Translations under genes and position numbers: made by a program
Shown here: positions 1 to 9,330 of the stretch, one piece after another
How positions within the stretch are numbered: position 1 is the stretch's first letter
Layout of the letters: the number at the start of each line of letters is the position of its first letter
The notes under the pieces: generated by a model
Told to the model about the DNA's origin: nothing
The model's input: the letters and a program-made list of their open reading frames with translations, nothing else
Database searches by the model: none
From: Catellatospora sp. IY07-71
Lineage (GTDB): Bacteria > Actinomycetota > Actinomycetes > Mycobacteriales > Micromonosporaceae
Length of the DNA stretch: 64,000 nucleotides
Reading direction: 5' to 3'
NCBI RefSeq assembly: GCF_018326265.1
Contig: NZ_AP023360.1
Coordinates: 1,603,501 to 1,667,500 of the forward strand

Positions 1-1197
1 GACGGGCACGACCACTCGGACTGGGCGCAGCCCTGCTACTTCGCCATCGACTCGGCCGCGCCGGCGCAGGCGCCTGTCGTCACGTCGGCGGAGTACCCGG
101 CCGGCCGCGACTGGCCGGGACACGGCGGTGTGGGCGTGCCGGGCACCTTCACCCTGGACGCCCAGGGCGACCCGGACGTGACCCGTTACAAGGTGTGGGT
201 GTCCAGCGGCTTCCCCTGGTACGTCGACGCGCCGCAGCCCGGCGCGGCCACGTCCACGGTCTACACGCCGACCGGCCGCGGGCCGAACACGCTGTACGCG
301 GCGGCGGTCGACAAGGCCGGCAACGTCGGACCCCAGACTGCATACGAGTTCCTGGTGCGGGACACCGCTCCCGGTGTCGAGGTCGAGGTGGCCGGGGTCG
401 GCCTGCCGAGCGTGCTGCGGCTGTCGCCGACCATCGACGGCGTGACGGAGTACCGCTACCGCATCGGCGACGGTGCCGAGGCCACCGTGGCGGCGGCCGG
501 CGACGGCAGCGCCGTCACGGACATCGTGTTCCCCGCCGTGGGGACGCACCAGCTGACCGTCTCCAGCTACACGGCGGCGGGCCTGGCCGGGGTGACCAAG
601 CAGAACGTCAGCGTCACGGACGCGCCGCGGGTCACCTCGTCGGTGTCCGGCCCGTATGGCCACCAGGCCGTCGTCGGCCAGACGATGACCTGGACCTTCA
701 AGCCGGGCGGCCCGGACGTGGTGGCGTACCAGTACCGGCTGTCCTCGGACACGGAGCTGATCCGGGTCGAGGCGGACGCCACCGGCACGGCCACGCTGGA
801 CTGGACGCCGACCGAGGGCGGCAGCTGGCAGCCCGCGGTCTGGGCGGTCTACGCGGACGGCAGCCGTTCCGCGACCGTGCAGAACCTGTCCGTCTCGGTC
901 ACAGACAGCCGTCCGTACGTGGAGTCGCTGATCTACAACCCGTGGGAGCCGGCGGGTGGCGTGGGCGTCTCCTCGCCGTTCTGGATCTGGTCGGACCTGG
1001 TCGACGTCCCCGTCACCGAGTTCGTGGTCAAGCTCAACGACGGCGCGCCGTTCACCCTGTCCACCGAGGGCGGCACCTCGACCTTCGTGGAGCTGGCACC
1101 GGACCGGGCCGGGGAGAACGTGCTGACCGTGCAGGCGCGCTACACCGACGGGACGCTGTCCCCGGCGCGGGAGTGGACGTTCCTGGTCGCGGGCTGA
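1..1197 (+). CDS. Secreted Ig-like repeat protein, C-terminal part (5' end outside window)
   Basis: The reading frame is open from the first base of the window and stops at TGA 1195-1197, so only the C-terminal 398 residues are seen. A downstream GTG near 130 is probably internal, because in-frame protein-like sequence continues upstream of it. The visible part looks like consecutive beta-sandwich (Ig/fibronectin-like) modules of about 85-95 residues, rich in Val, Thr, Ser and Gly. Recurrent phrases such as YRYRIGDG, YQYRLSSD and FVVKLNDG fall at similar spacing. There is no membrane anchor or sortase signal at the C-terminus. It is likely extracellular; the function depends on the missing N-terminus and I cannot name it. 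A strong hairpin follows the stop. Confidence 0.75.
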   Translation, partial: DGHDHSDWAQPCYFAIDSAAPAQAPVVTSAEYPAGRDWPGHGGVGVPGTFTLDAQGDPDVTRYKVWVSSGFPWYVDAPQPGAATSTVYTPTGRGPNTLYAAAVDKAGNVGPQTAYEFLVRDTAPGVEVEVAGVGLPSVLRLSPTIDGVTEYRYRIGDGAEATVAAAGDGSAVTDIVFPAVGTHQLTVSSYTAAGLAGVTKQNVSVTDAPRVTSSVSGPYGHQAVVGQTMTWTFKPGGPDVVAYQYRLSSDTELIRVEADATGTATLDWTPTEGGSWQPAVWAVYADGSRSATVQNLSVSVTDSRPYVESLIYNPWEPAGGVGVSSPFWIWSDLVDVPVTEFVVKLNDGAPFTLSTEGGTSTFVELAPDRAGENVLTVQARYTDGTLSPAREWTFLVAG

Positions 1198-1210
1198 CCG
1201 CAGCTGAACG

Positions 1211-1245
1211 GAACGGGCCGGTGGTCGACGACCACCGGCCCGTTC
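1211..1245. terminator. Perfect 16-bp hairpin between convergent genes
   Basis: A 16-bp perfect stem (GAACGGGCCGGTGGTC) with a 3-base loop lies between the stop of the Ig-like gene and the stop of the convergent DUF885 gene. It has no T-tract and probably acts as a bidirectional terminator. Confidence 0.75.
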
Positions 1246-1260
1246 GCCGTATGGACCTGC

Positions 1261-2931
1261 TCAGAGGCGGGCGAGCGCCTTGCGCAGCGGGTCGAGACCC
1301 AGCGAGCCGAGGTCGAGCGCGTCGGAGTGGAACCTGCGCAGGTCGAACGCGGCGCCCTGGCGGGCCTTGGCCTCGTCGCGGGCCTGCAGCCAGATCCGCT
1401 CGCCGACCTTGTACGACGGCGCCTGGCCGGGCCAGCCGAGGTAGCGGTTCAGCTCGAAGCGCAGCATCTCGTCGCCCACGCGGCAGTGCGCGCGCAGGAA
1501 CTCCCAGCCCAGCTCGGGCGTCCACCGCTCGCCGGGGTGGAAGCCGAACGGGTTGTCGCGCGGGATCTCCAGCTCCAGGTGCATGCCGATGTCGACGATG
1601 ACCCGGGCGGCCCGGAACGCCTGGCCGTCGAGCATGCCGAGCTTGTCGGCCGGGTCGGCGAGGTAGCCGAGGTCGTCCATGAGCCGCTCGGCGTACAGGG
1701 CCCAGCCCTCGCCGTGGCCGGAGGACCAGCTCAGCAGCCGCTGCCAGCGGTTCAGTTTCTCCGCCTGGTACGCCGCCTGCGCGACCTGCAGGTGGTGGCC
1801 GGGGGCGCCCTCGTGGTAGACCGTGGTCACCTCGCGCCAGGTGGAGAACTCCTCGACGCCCTGCGGCACGGCCCACCACATGCGGCCGGGACGGGTGAAG
1901 TCCTCGCTCGGCCCGGTGTAGTAGATGCCGCCGTCGCTGGTCGGGGCCAGACGGCACTCGATGCGCCGGATCTTCTCGGCGATGTCGAAGTGGGTGCCGT
2001 TCAGGTCGCTGATCGCCTTCTCGGCCAGCTCCTGCATCCAGACCCGGAAGTTCTCCTTGCCCTGGACCTTGTACTTCGGGTCGGCGTCGAGCTTGGCGAC
2101 CGCGTCGTCGATCGAGGCGCCCGGACCGGCGATGATCGCGGACACCGCCCGCATCTCGGTCTCCAGCCGGTGCAGCTCCTCGAAGCCCCAGGCGTACGTC
2201 TCGTCCAGGTCGACCCGGGCGCCGAGGAAGTACTGCGAGGCCAACTCGTAGCGCTCGCGCCCGGCGGCCTCCTTCTCCCGGCCCAGCGGGGCCAGCTCGG
2301 TGCGCAGGAAGCTCGCGAAGTCGGCGGTGGCCTCGTTCGCGGCCGCCGCGCCCCGGTCCAGCTCGGTGCGCAGCGCGCCACCGGCCTCCAGGCGCCGGGC
2401 CAGGCCGAGGTAGAAGTCGTCACCGTCCGCGCTGGTCCAGATGTCACACTGCTTGGCGACCTCCTCCAGCTGGCGGCGGGCGCTGACCTTGCCGCCGCGC
2501 GCGGAGTCGAGCAGCGTCTGCCGGTACTGCGCGAGCGCGGCCGGGAAGGCGTTGAGCCGGGCGGCGATGTTCGCGACCGCCTCCTCGCCGTCGGTCGGCA
2601 TCAGGTCGAACGCGCCGCGCATGGTGTGCAGCGCGCTGGAGATCACGTTCAGCTCGCTGGTCACCTCGCCGGCCTCGAACCGGGCGACGCTCAGTTCGAG
2701 GCGCTCGACCATCGCCTCCTTGGCCACGTACTCGCGATCGTCGGCGGGCTCGATCGAGCGCAGCTCGGCCAGGGTGCGGCGGTCCAGGTCCTCGGCCGCG
2801 GCATACCCCGCCGCGGACAGGTCGTCGAGTTTGTCGTCGTAGCCGCTGATACCGACGAAGGTGGCGCCGATGGGGCTCAGCGGGGCCCATTCGTCGACAT
2901 AGCGATCGGCCAGGTCATCAACACGTCCCAT
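1261..2931 (-). CDS. DUF885 family (putative metallopeptidase-like) protein
   Basis: A 556-residue protein that starts at ATG 2931. Most of it is predicted helical, typical of DUF885. The family's HExxGHH-like signature is present as H373-E374-G-A-P-G-H379-H380, followed by a region with GEGWALYAERLM. This resembles the zinc-site architecture of M32/M3-like helical peptidases. No signal peptide is seen (MGRVDDLADRYVDEW), so it is probably cytoplasmic. It is transcribed alone, convergent with the Ig-like gene and divergent from the EamA transporter. Family assignment is confident; substrate is unknown. Confidence 0.9.
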   Translation of the reverse strand: MGRVDDLADRYVDEWAPLSPIGATFVGISGYDDKLDDLSAAGYAAAEDLDRRTLAELRSIEPADDREYVAKEAMVERLELSVARFEAGEVTSELNVISSALHTMRGAFDLMPTDGEEAVANIAARLNAFPAALAQYRQTLLDSARGGKVSARRQLEEVAKQCDIWTSADGDDFYLGLARRLEAGGALRTELDRGAAAANEATADFASFLRTELAPLGREKEAAGRERYELASQYFLGARVDLDETYAWGFEELHRLETEMRAVSAIIAGPGASIDDAVAKLDADPKYKVQGKENFRVWMQELAEKAISDLNGTHFDIAEKIRRIECRLAPTSDGGIYYTGPSEDFTRPGRMWWAVPQGVEEFSTWREVTTVYHEGAPGHHLQVAQAAYQAEKLNRWQRLLSWSSGHGEGWALYAERLMDDLGYLADPADKLGMLDGQAFRAARVIVDIGMHLELEIPRDNPFGFHPGERWTPELGWEFLRAHCRVGDEMLRFELNRYLGWPGQAPSYKVGERIWLQARDEAKARQGAAFDLRRFHSDALDLGSLGLDPLRKALARL

Positions 2932-3043
2932 GCGTGGAAACCTAGCCGAACGTCCCAGCGGCGCGCAGGCGACTTAGTCGTGGCGCGATCCTGCCGTTCG
3001 ATGTCCGGAACTCGCTGGTGCGCCAGGCCGCCCCTCTGGCAGT

Positions 3044-3997
3044 GTGTCAGGGGTGACCACCACTATCGCTCCTGACACCACCGCGGCCGGGACCAGGTCG
3101 GCCTGGCTGCCCGCGTTCGCGGCGAACGCCGTCATCTGGGGATCGAGCTTCATCTTCATCAAGATCGGCGTACGGGAGCTGCACCCCACCTGGGTGGCCG
3201 CCGGGCGGATCACCGTCGGCGCACTCACCCTGCTCGCGCTGCTGGTGGTGGCCGGGCAGCGGGTGCCCACCGACCGGCGGCTCTGGGGGCACATGCTGCT
3301 GCCGGGCGTGCTCGGCGTGGCGCTGCCGTTCACCCTTTTCGCGTACGGCGAGGAGCGGGTGGACAGCCTGGTGGCGGGCATCTGGAACGCGACCACGGCG
3401 CTGTGGGTGCTGCCGTTCGCGGTCGTCGTCTTCCGCACCGAGAGGTTCACCGCCCGCTCGGCGGGCGGCCTGCTGATCGGGTTCGCCGGGGTGCTGACCG
3501 TGCTCGGCTTCTGGCACACCGACGGCGCCTCGTCGCTGTCCGGCCAGCTCATGTGCGGCGCGGCCGCCGCCTGCTACGGCGTGTCCATCCCGTACATCAA
3601 GCGCTTCGTCACCGGCCGGAAGTTCGACGGCAACCCGTCCGGCGTTTCGCTGGCCTTCGCGCAGACCGTCGTCGCCACGGCCGCCTCGGTGCTCGCCGCG
3701 CTGCTGGTGTCGGGCCTGCCGCCCGCGGTCACCGGGCTGTCCTGGCCGGTCATCGGCTCGGTGGTGGCGCTCGGCGTGTTCGGCAGCGGCATCGCGTTCG
3801 CGCTCAACATGCGGGTGATCGCGGTGGCGGGCGCGTCCATGGCCGCCTTCGTGACGTACCTGGTGCCCGTCGTCGCGACGCTGCTCGGCATCCTCGTCCT
3901 GGACGAGTCGCTGCACTGGAACCAGCCCGTCGGCGCACTGATCGTCCTGCTCGGCGTCGCCGTCGCCCAGGGCGCCCTCCCCCGCCGCCCCGCCTGA
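3044..3997 (+). CDS. EamA/DMT-superfamily drug/metabolite exporter
   Basis: A 317-residue integral membrane protein with about ten hydrophobic segments arranged as two five-helix EamA repeats. The first repeat opens with NAVIWGSSFIFIKIGV, the classic DMT signature. The second contains AFALNMRVIAVAGASMAAFVTYLVPVVATLLG, and the C-terminal helix sits before the stop. Two starts fit: GTG 3044 (used here) and GTG 3053, three codons later. It lies divergent from the DUF885 gene with a 112-bp gap. Substrate cannot be told from sequence. Confidence 0.92.
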   Translation: MSGVTTTIAPDTTAAGTRSAWLPAFAANAVIWGSSFIFIKIGVRELHPTWVAAGRITVGALTLLALLVVAGQRVPTDRRLWGHMLLPGVLGVALPFTLFAYGEERVDSLVAGIWNATTALWVLPFAVVVFRTERFTARSAGGLLIGFAGVLTVLGFWHTDGASSLSGQLMCGAAAACYGVSIPYIKRFVTGRKFDGNPSGVSLAFAQTVVATAASVLAALLVSGLPPAVTGLSWPVIGSVVALGVFGSGIAFALNMRVIAVAGASMAAFVTYLVPVVATLLGILVLDESLHWNQPVGALIVLLGVAVAQGALPRRPA

Positions 3998-4048
3998 CCC
4001 CCGCCCCGCCCCGCCCCGCGCGGCGCGGCGCGGTCGCGCGGGCCGCAA

Positions 4049-4123
4049 GATCCGCCGATTTGCCTGGCACATGGGCCAATGCGCGCCCAAGATACGCCCG
4101 TGTGCCGGGCAAGTCGGACGATC
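4049..4123. terminator. Long imperfect hairpin between convergent genes
   Basis: Arms 4049-4075 and 4097-4123 (27 nt each, about 21 pairs matching) enclose a 21-nt loop. The left arm carries GATCCGCCGA and the right arm ends TCGGACGATC. It sits between the stop of the EamA gene (3997) and the stop of the PHP gene (4156), so it is likely a bidirectional terminator. The sequence before it, about 4000-4045, is only a simple CCCCGCC/GCGCG run. Confidence 0.55.
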
Positions 4124-4155
4124 AGGGCCCGCGGCGCGGCGCGGCCGGCGGGTGG

Positions 4156-4953
4156 TCAGGAGGCCGGGGCGTGGGTATGGGTCCAGGCGAGCAGATCCTC
4201 CACCGGCCAGGTGTTGACGATCCGGTCGGCGGTGAGGCCGGCGGTCTCGGCGCGGGAGCAGCCGTTGACCAGCCAGTCGAGCTGCGCCACCGCGTGCGCG
4301 TCGGTGTTGATCGCGAACCGGAGGCCGTCCACCTTCACCGCCTTGCGCAGCAGGTTCGAGGGCGGGTCGAGCCGGTCGGGGCGTGAGTTGATCTCCAGGG
4401 CCTTGTCGTGGCGGGCCGCGGCGGCGAAGACCGCGTCCGCGTCGAAGCTGCTCGGGGCGCGCCGCCGCAGCGTGCCGCCCCGGCCCGCGTGCCGTGCGTC
4501 GGTGGCCACCGGCAGCTTGCGGCCGGTGCAGTGGCCCAGCACGTCCAGGTGCGGGTCGGCCAGTGCGGTGATCATGCGCCGGGTCATCTTCGCCCGGTCC
4601 ATGCGCAGCTCGCTGTGCACCGAGCCGACCACCACGTCGAGCCGGGCCAGCAGTTCCCGCTCCTGGTCCAGCGAGCCGTCCGGCAGGATGTCCACCTCGA
4701 TGCCGGTCAGCACGCGGAACCCGGTGCCGGCCAGCGCCTCGTTCACGGTGGCGATCGCGTCGAGCTGGCGGTGCAGCCGGGCGGCGGACAGGCCGTGCGC
4801 GATGGTCAGCCGGGGCGAATGATCGGTGACCGCCAGGTAGTCGTGGCCCTGCGCGGCCGCGGCGGCGACCATCGCCTCGAGCGGGTCGCCGCCGTCCGAC
4901 CAGTCGGTGTGCGTGTGCAGGTCACCGCGCAGCAGCTCGCGCAGGCTCGTCAT
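4156..4953 (-). CDS. Stand-alone PHP-domain metal-dependent hydrolase (PolX-type PHP)
   Basis: A 265-residue protein that is essentially one PHP domain. Metal-site motifs in order: GDLHTHTDWSDGG near residue 10, LAVTDHS near 40, GIEVDILPDGSLD near 90, GSVHSEL near 110, LGHCTGR near 140 and INTDAHA near 220. The run GIEVDILPDGSLD and the EINSRPDRLD segment match the PHP module of bacterial PolX polymerases rather than histidinol phosphatases, but no polymerase domain is attached. A phosphoesterase or 3'-nuclease-like activity is the family expectation, not shown here. Start ATG 4953. It is divergent from the M48 protease gene. Confidence 0.88.
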   Translation of the reverse strand: MTSLRELLRGDLHTHTDWSDGGDPLEAMVAAAAAQGHDYLAVTDHSPRLTIAHGLSAARLHRQLDAIATVNEALAGTGFRVLTGIEVDILPDGSLDQERELLARLDVVVGSVHSELRMDRAKMTRRMITALADPHLDVLGHCTGRKLPVATDARHAGRGGTLRRRAPSSFDADAVFAAAARHDKALEINSRPDRLDPPSNLLRKAVKVDGLRFAINTDAHAVAQLDWLVNGCSRAETAGLTADRIVNTWPVEDLLAWTHTHAPAS

Positions 4954-5098
4954 GCCGCCAGGCTAGCCGTCCGGGCCGGAGCCGGGATCACCGATCAGCC
5001 GCGGGCGGTTCCGGTGGCCCGTAAGAGGATTGTCGGCGTCATGGTGCCGCGATAGCCTCCGCACGCTGTAGCAACAGGTACACGGGGAGGAACACGTC

Positions 5099-6949
5099 AT
5101 GACCGCAGGCGTACGCGCGCTGCTGAGCGTGCTGATGCTGATCGGTTTCTACATACTCGCGCTGGTGGAGCTGGTGGCGGCACTGGCTTTCGCGGTCTGG
5201 CTGGCCTCGGTGGCGCCAGCCGCGATCGCCGTCAAGCTCAGCGCGCCGCTGTTCATCGCGATCGTCGGCGGTGTCGGCTGGGCGATGTGGCAGGCGATCC
5301 GGGCCAAGAACGAGCCGATGCCAGGCGTGGTGGTGACCCCCGACCAGGCGCCGCAGCTGTGGGCCGAGGTGCGCCGGCTGGCCGAGGGCGTCGGCACCCG
5401 CGCCCCCGACGAGCTGCGGATCGTGCCCGAGGTCAACGCCGCGGTGTCGGAGCACGCCAAGCTGCTGGGCCTGATCCCGGGCCGCCGTTACCTCTACCTC
5501 GGACTGCCGCTGCTGCAGGCGATGACCGTGGACCAGATGCGCGCGGTGCTCGCGCACGAGCTGGGCCACTACTCGGGCGCGCACACCCGGCTCGGTGCCG
5601 TGGCCTACCGCGGCCGCATCGCCATCGAGGGCGCGGTGAGCCGGATCAGCTCGTGGAACGTGGCGGGCTGGCCGTTCCGCCTCTACGCCCGGCTCTACCT
5701 GCTGGTCGACAGCGCCGCGTCGCGCCGCCAGGAGCTGGAGGCCGACGCCGCCGCGGTGCGGCTGGCCGGCAAGCAGGCCGCGATCGCCGCGCTGACCGAG
5801 GTCAGCGTCGTCGCCATGGCGTACGACTTCTACCTGGGCCGCTACGTGGCGCCCGGCGCCGAGCTGGGTCTGCTGCCCGACGACGTGTTCGCCGGGTTCG
5901 GCGACCTGCTGGCCGCGCGCGAGGAGGAGATCGCCGGGCTGCGCGAGCGCGCCGCCGAGCAGGAGAAGGGCTCGGTGTGGGACACCCACCCGCCGCTGCC
6001 GGTGCGCATCGCCGCCATCAACGCGCTGCCCGAGGGCTCGCCCAGCAACGACCGGCGCCGCGCCACCGACCTGATCCCGTACCTGCCGCAGGTGAGCGGG
6101 CGGCTGCACCAGCTCGCGATCAACGTGAACGGCCGCGAGGTGCTGCCCTGGCCGCAGTTCACCGCCGCGACGGAGAGCCGCCGCCTGCAGGGCGCGGCCG
6201 ACGACATCTTCCGCGAGATCGCGCGCCGGCTGGGCCGCCCGATGGTGGGCCTGGCCGAGGTGCTCGACGCGCTGGCGGCGGGCCGGGCCGGTGAGCTGGG
6301 CGAGGCCTTCTTCAGCGACGCCACCCGCAAGGAGGCGGCGGTGAAGTTCGCGCAGCCGCTGGAGGTGCTGCTGATGCTGGCGGCGCTGCGCTCGGAGCGG
6401 CTGTCCTGGCGTTCGTCGTGGACCGGCTCGTCGACCCTGGTGGACGCCGACGGCAAGGAGCTGGACCTGGCGCCGGTGGCCGAGCTGGCGGTGCACCCGG
6501 CGACGCTGCCGCAGGCGCGCGCCCGGCTGCTGGAGCTGGGCATCGAGGTCGCCGCCGCGCTGGCCGTGGAGACGACGGCGACCGCGCGCGGCGGCGACGT
6601 GATCGCCGGGTTCGGCAACGTCACCTTCGACGGCATCGAGTCGGACCTGCTGGTGCTGGACAACGGCCTGATCGCGATCGCGACCAAGGGCGACAAGGAC
6701 GAGGGCGCCGACCGGATGAAGGCGCTGGTGTCCTCGGTGCCGCTGACGAAGCTCGCCGAGCAGCACCGCTTCCTGCCGTACGAGGAGTTCCACAAGGTCA
6801 CCATCACCAAGCAGGTGCCGATCCGGGCCGTCATCGAGCTGCACGGCGGCCGGACGGTCGAGCTCAAGGAATCGTGGACCGGCGACGAGCTGCACAAGGG
6901 CAGCCGCGACGTGCTGCACAAGGTGTTCGCCCAGTTCACCGGGGAATGA
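5099..6949 (+). CDS. M48-family (HtpX/Ste24-like) membrane metalloprotease
   Basis: A 616-residue protein starting at ATG 5099 after GGGGAGGAAC. Two or three N-terminal hydrophobic segments (about residues 8-62) anchor it. The zinc motif H153-E-L-G-H157 is followed by the third-ligand segment RRQELEADAAA around E214, as in M48 peptidases. A DTHPPLPVRI motif, also typical of M48, lies near residue 297. The C-terminal 300 residues after the peptidase core are not recognised and make it longer than HtpX. The next gene begins 5 bp after the stop, so the two are probably cotranscribed and may form a membrane unit. Confidence 0.88.
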   Translation: MTAGVRALLSVLMLIGFYILALVELVAALAFAVWLASVAPAAIAVKLSAPLFIAIVGGVGWAMWQAIRAKNEPMPGVVVTPDQAPQLWAEVRRLAEGVGTRAPDELRIVPEVNAAVSEHAKLLGLIPGRRYLYLGLPLLQAMTVDQMRAVLAHELGHYSGAHTRLGAVAYRGRIAIEGAVSRISSWNVAGWPFRLYARLYLLVDSAASRRQELEADAAAVRLAGKQAAIAALTEVSVVAMAYDFYLGRYVAPGAELGLLPDDVFAGFGDLLAAREEEIAGLRERAAEQEKGSVWDTHPPLPVRIAAINALPEGSPSNDRRRATDLIPYLPQVSGRLHQLAINVNGREVLPWPQFTAATESRRLQGAADDIFREIARRLGRPMVGLAEVLDALAAGRAGELGEAFFSDATRKEAAVKFAQPLEVLLMLAALRSERLSWRSSWTGSSTLVDADGKELDLAPVAELAVHPATLPQARARLLELGIEVAAALAVETTATARGGDVIAGFGNVTFDGIESDLLVLDNGLIAIATKGDKDEGADRMKALVSSVPLTKLAEQHRFLPYEEFHKVTITKQVPIRAVIELHGGRTVELKESWTGDELHKGSRDVLHKVFAQFTGE

Positions 6950-6953
6950 CGGC

Positions 6954-8006
6954 ATGCCGGTCGAGCCACTGCCGACGGGAGAGTATCGCGTGATCCAGCA
7001 ACGACAGCCCGACCCGCACCAGCCCGGTGCGCCGGTGCACCCGTCCGGCGGCCCGGCCGGTGTCCTGGCGTACACCGAGCCGGACCGGGCCGCCGCTCAC
7101 GGCGGGGTGGTGGCTGCGGCGGCGGCCGCCGAGGCGCGGGAGGCGGGCAACTGGTCCATCGGCGACTTCCGCCTGGCGACCATGCTGATCGGCACGATCG
7201 TCGGCGGCGGCATCGCGCTCACCAACGGCAGCAAGGACGAGCGGCTGATCTTCGTGATCGTGGCCGCGCTGCTCGGCGCGGCCTCCGGCGAGGCGTTCGG
7301 CTTCGGCTTGTCCCGCTGGGCCGAGGTGCGCCGGATGCACCGGATCGTGAAGCGGCGGGTGTGGTTCTCTTTGCTCACCGTGATCGCCGTGGCGGCCGGG
7401 CTGGTCGCGGCGACGCCGCTGCTGCTCCCCGAGGTGGCCGGCGGCAACGGCCAGGCGGTCATCGAAGCCCACAACCTCACCGCACGCGGCATCGCGATCT
7501 CCGCGCTGGCGATCATCGGCGGTCTGCCCAGCGCCGCGACGCTGGCAGCGGTGAAGCAGGTGGCCGCCGACCCGCTGCCGGGCACGCCGGGCCAGCAGCT
7601 CGACGCGCTGCTGCGGCTGCGCCGCATGTGCGCCCGCATGCTCAGCCAGCTCGGCATCCTGGTGCTGCTGGTGATGGGCGTCAACGCCGCCGCGCGCACC
7701 GTGGGCATCGACCTCGATCCGGGAGTGGTCATCTTCTCGGGCGTGGTGGCCTCGTTCGTGGTCGGCACGATGTACGCGCCCACCGCCGCCACGCTGCGCC
7801 GCCGCGGCCAGATCTTCGTGGAGCGGCACTTCGCCCTGGACCACGTGCCCGTCGCCGAGCTGGTCGACGCCGCGGAGAACAAGGGCAAGCTGGAGAAGCT
7901 GCTCAGCCTCGACCAGACCACGTTCGGGGAGCTGAAAGCCGGGCTGGTCGTGCTCTCCCCGGTCGTCGCCGGCGCCGTGGCCCTGATGATCCAGAACCTG
8001 AAGTAG
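6954..8006 (+). CDS. Polytopic membrane protein of unknown function
   Basis: A 350-residue protein. About 65 N-terminal residues rich in Pro, Gln and Ala are followed by hydrophobic helices at about 70-90, 98-118, 140-160, 180-200, 225-245, 255-275 and a last one ending at the C-terminus. A cytoplasmic-looking charged stretch (ENKGKLEKLLSLDQTTFGE) precedes the last helix. It lies 5 bp behind the M48 protease gene and is likely translated from the same message. I recognise no family, and a partner role for the protease is only an inference from the spacing. Confidence 0.75.
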   Translation: MPVEPLPTGEYRVIQQRQPDPHQPGAPVHPSGGPAGVLAYTEPDRAAAHGGVVAAAAAAEAREAGNWSIGDFRLATMLIGTIVGGGIALTNGSKDERLIFVIVAALLGAASGEAFGFGLSRWAEVRRMHRIVKRRVWFSLLTVIAVAAGLVAATPLLLPEVAGGNGQAVIEAHNLTARGIAISALAIIGGLPSAATLAAVKQVAADPLPGTPGQQLDALLRLRRMCARMLSQLGILVLLVMGVNAAARTVGIDLDPGVVIFSGVVASFVVGTMYAPTAATLRRRGQIFVERHFALDHVPVAELVDAAENKGKLEKLLSLDQTTFGELKAGLVVLSPVVAGAVALMIQNLK

Positions 8007-8017
8007 CTCCCGCACGA

Positions 8018-8060
8018 ATGAAGCTCCCGTCCTGCGAGGACCGCAGGGCGGGAGCTTCAT
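8018..8060. terminator. Bidirectional terminator hairpin (AAGCTCCCG type)
   Basis: Arms ATGAAGCTCCCG...CGGGAGCTTCAT with an inner CTGCG/CGCAG stem. It lies between two convergent stops (8006 and 8081). The same AAGCTCCCGTC...GGGAGCTT design recurs at 32534-32581. Confidence 0.8.
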
Positions 8061-8080
8061 CGCGTCGGCAAGGGCGGCGA

Positions 8081-9265
8081 TCACCAGCCCGTGTCGATGA
8101 AGCCGGGCCGGTTGACCAGGTTGAACAGGGCGAACCGGCGCTGCGCGCCGCCGTTGATGGCGGTGTACGCGCCTCCGGCCACCAGCTGCCCCAGCTCCGG
8201 GTTGGTGCTGAGGGTGTTCACCCCGACCGAGCCGTTGCCGTCGGCGGTCCAGGGCAGCAGGTCCCCGGCCAGGGTGACCGCGGCCAGCTTGACCCGCCGG
8301 TTCGAGCCGTCGAGGCAGACGCCCTTCGCACCGACGTTGGCGCTCTTGCACACGTTGTCGAAGTGCCCGCCGAGGTAGACGGTGCCGTCCAGCACCGCCA
8401 CCGCCTGCACGTCGCCGTCCGTGGTGATGGTCCACTTCGCGTTGCCGGCCAGGTCCATCGCGGTGGCCCGGCCACCCGCGCCGTCGATGCCCGCGTACAG
8501 CGTGCCGCCGCCGAGGGCGAGGTCGTGCACCATCGCCGTGACGTGAGACCAGAAGCCGAGGTCGACGTCGCCCCGCGCCGGGTCGACCGCGGCGATCTTG
8601 CCGGTGCCCTTGAGGTAGTTCACCGCGTTGAAGCGCCCGGCGAGGTAGACCCGGTCGGACGAGACGAGCAGCGCGCGCACGATGTCGTTGACGTGCGGCC
8701 GCCAGTTCGGGTCGAGCGCGCCGGTGCTGCTGTCGAACGCCGCGGCCCGGGCGCGTTCCTGCCCGTTCACGCTGGTGATCGAGCCGCCTACGTAGAGCCG
8801 GTCGTGCCCGACGGCCAGCGCGTACGGTGTGCCGGAGACGGCGTGCTTGAACCCGCTGTGCAGCACTCCGCCGGCGTCGACCTTCGCGAGGTTGTCGCGG
8901 CTCACGCCGTTGATCTTGTGGAACGAGCCGGCCAGGTAGATCCCGGACCCGTCCGCGGCGAGCGCGGTGATCCGCCCGTCGGCGACGGGGGCCCAGGGCA
9001 GCAGCGCGCCGGTGCGCGCGTCGACGGCCGCCAGCCCCGCCCGCTTCACCGACTTCCCGTTGCTGGTGACCGAGGTGAAGTCACCGCCGACGTAGATGGT
9101 GCTCCCCCGGTACACGGTGGCGTGCACCTCGCCGTTGAAGGTCACCGAGGGCGCCGGGGCCGGGTTCACCGGCGCGGCGAGAGCGGCCGAACCGGCCGAA
9201 GCGGAGGCGAGCACGCCCGCGACGGCCGCCACCGCGATATCGCGCAATCTTGTACATTTCAGCAC
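8081..9265 (-). CDS. Secreted beta-propeller protein
   Basis: A 394-residue protein starting at GTG 9265 with a Sec signal peptide (hydrophobic run VAAVAGVLASASAGSAALAA, cleavage near residue 31). The mature part is built of repeating blades of about 45-50 residues. Each has a strand such as IYVGGDFTSV, IYLAGSFHKI, LYVGGSITSV, VYLAGRFNAV or VYLGGHFDNV, followed by AAVDxxTGALLPW-like turns. This is the pattern of delta-60/DUF5122-type propellers. Two Cys (CKSANVGAKGVC) could form a disulfide. Extracellular or wall-associated; ligand unknown. Confidence 0.8.
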   Translation of the reverse strand: MLKCTRLRDIAVAAVAGVLASASAGSAALAAPVNPAPAPSVTFNGEVHATVYRGSTIYVGGDFTSVTSNGKSVKRAGLAAVDARTGALLPWAPVADGRITALAADGSGIYLAGSFHKINGVSRDNLAKVDAGGVLHSGFKHAVSGTPYALAVGHDRLYVGGSITSVNGQERARAAAFDSSTGALDPNWRPHVNDIVRALLVSSDRVYLAGRFNAVNYLKGTGKIAAVDPARGDVDLGFWSHVTAMVHDLALGGGTLYAGIDGAGGRATAMDLAGNAKWTITTDGDVQAVAVLDGTVYLGGHFDNVCKSANVGAKGVCLDGSNRRVKLAAVTLAGDLLPWTADGNGSVGVNTLSTNPELGQLVAGGAYTAINGGAQRRFALFNLVNRPGFIDTGW

Positions 9266-9330
9266 GTCATACCCAACGAGGCACCCACCGGGCCGACGCT
9301 CCCGCGCGCGCGGTGTGGCAGGCTGCGCGT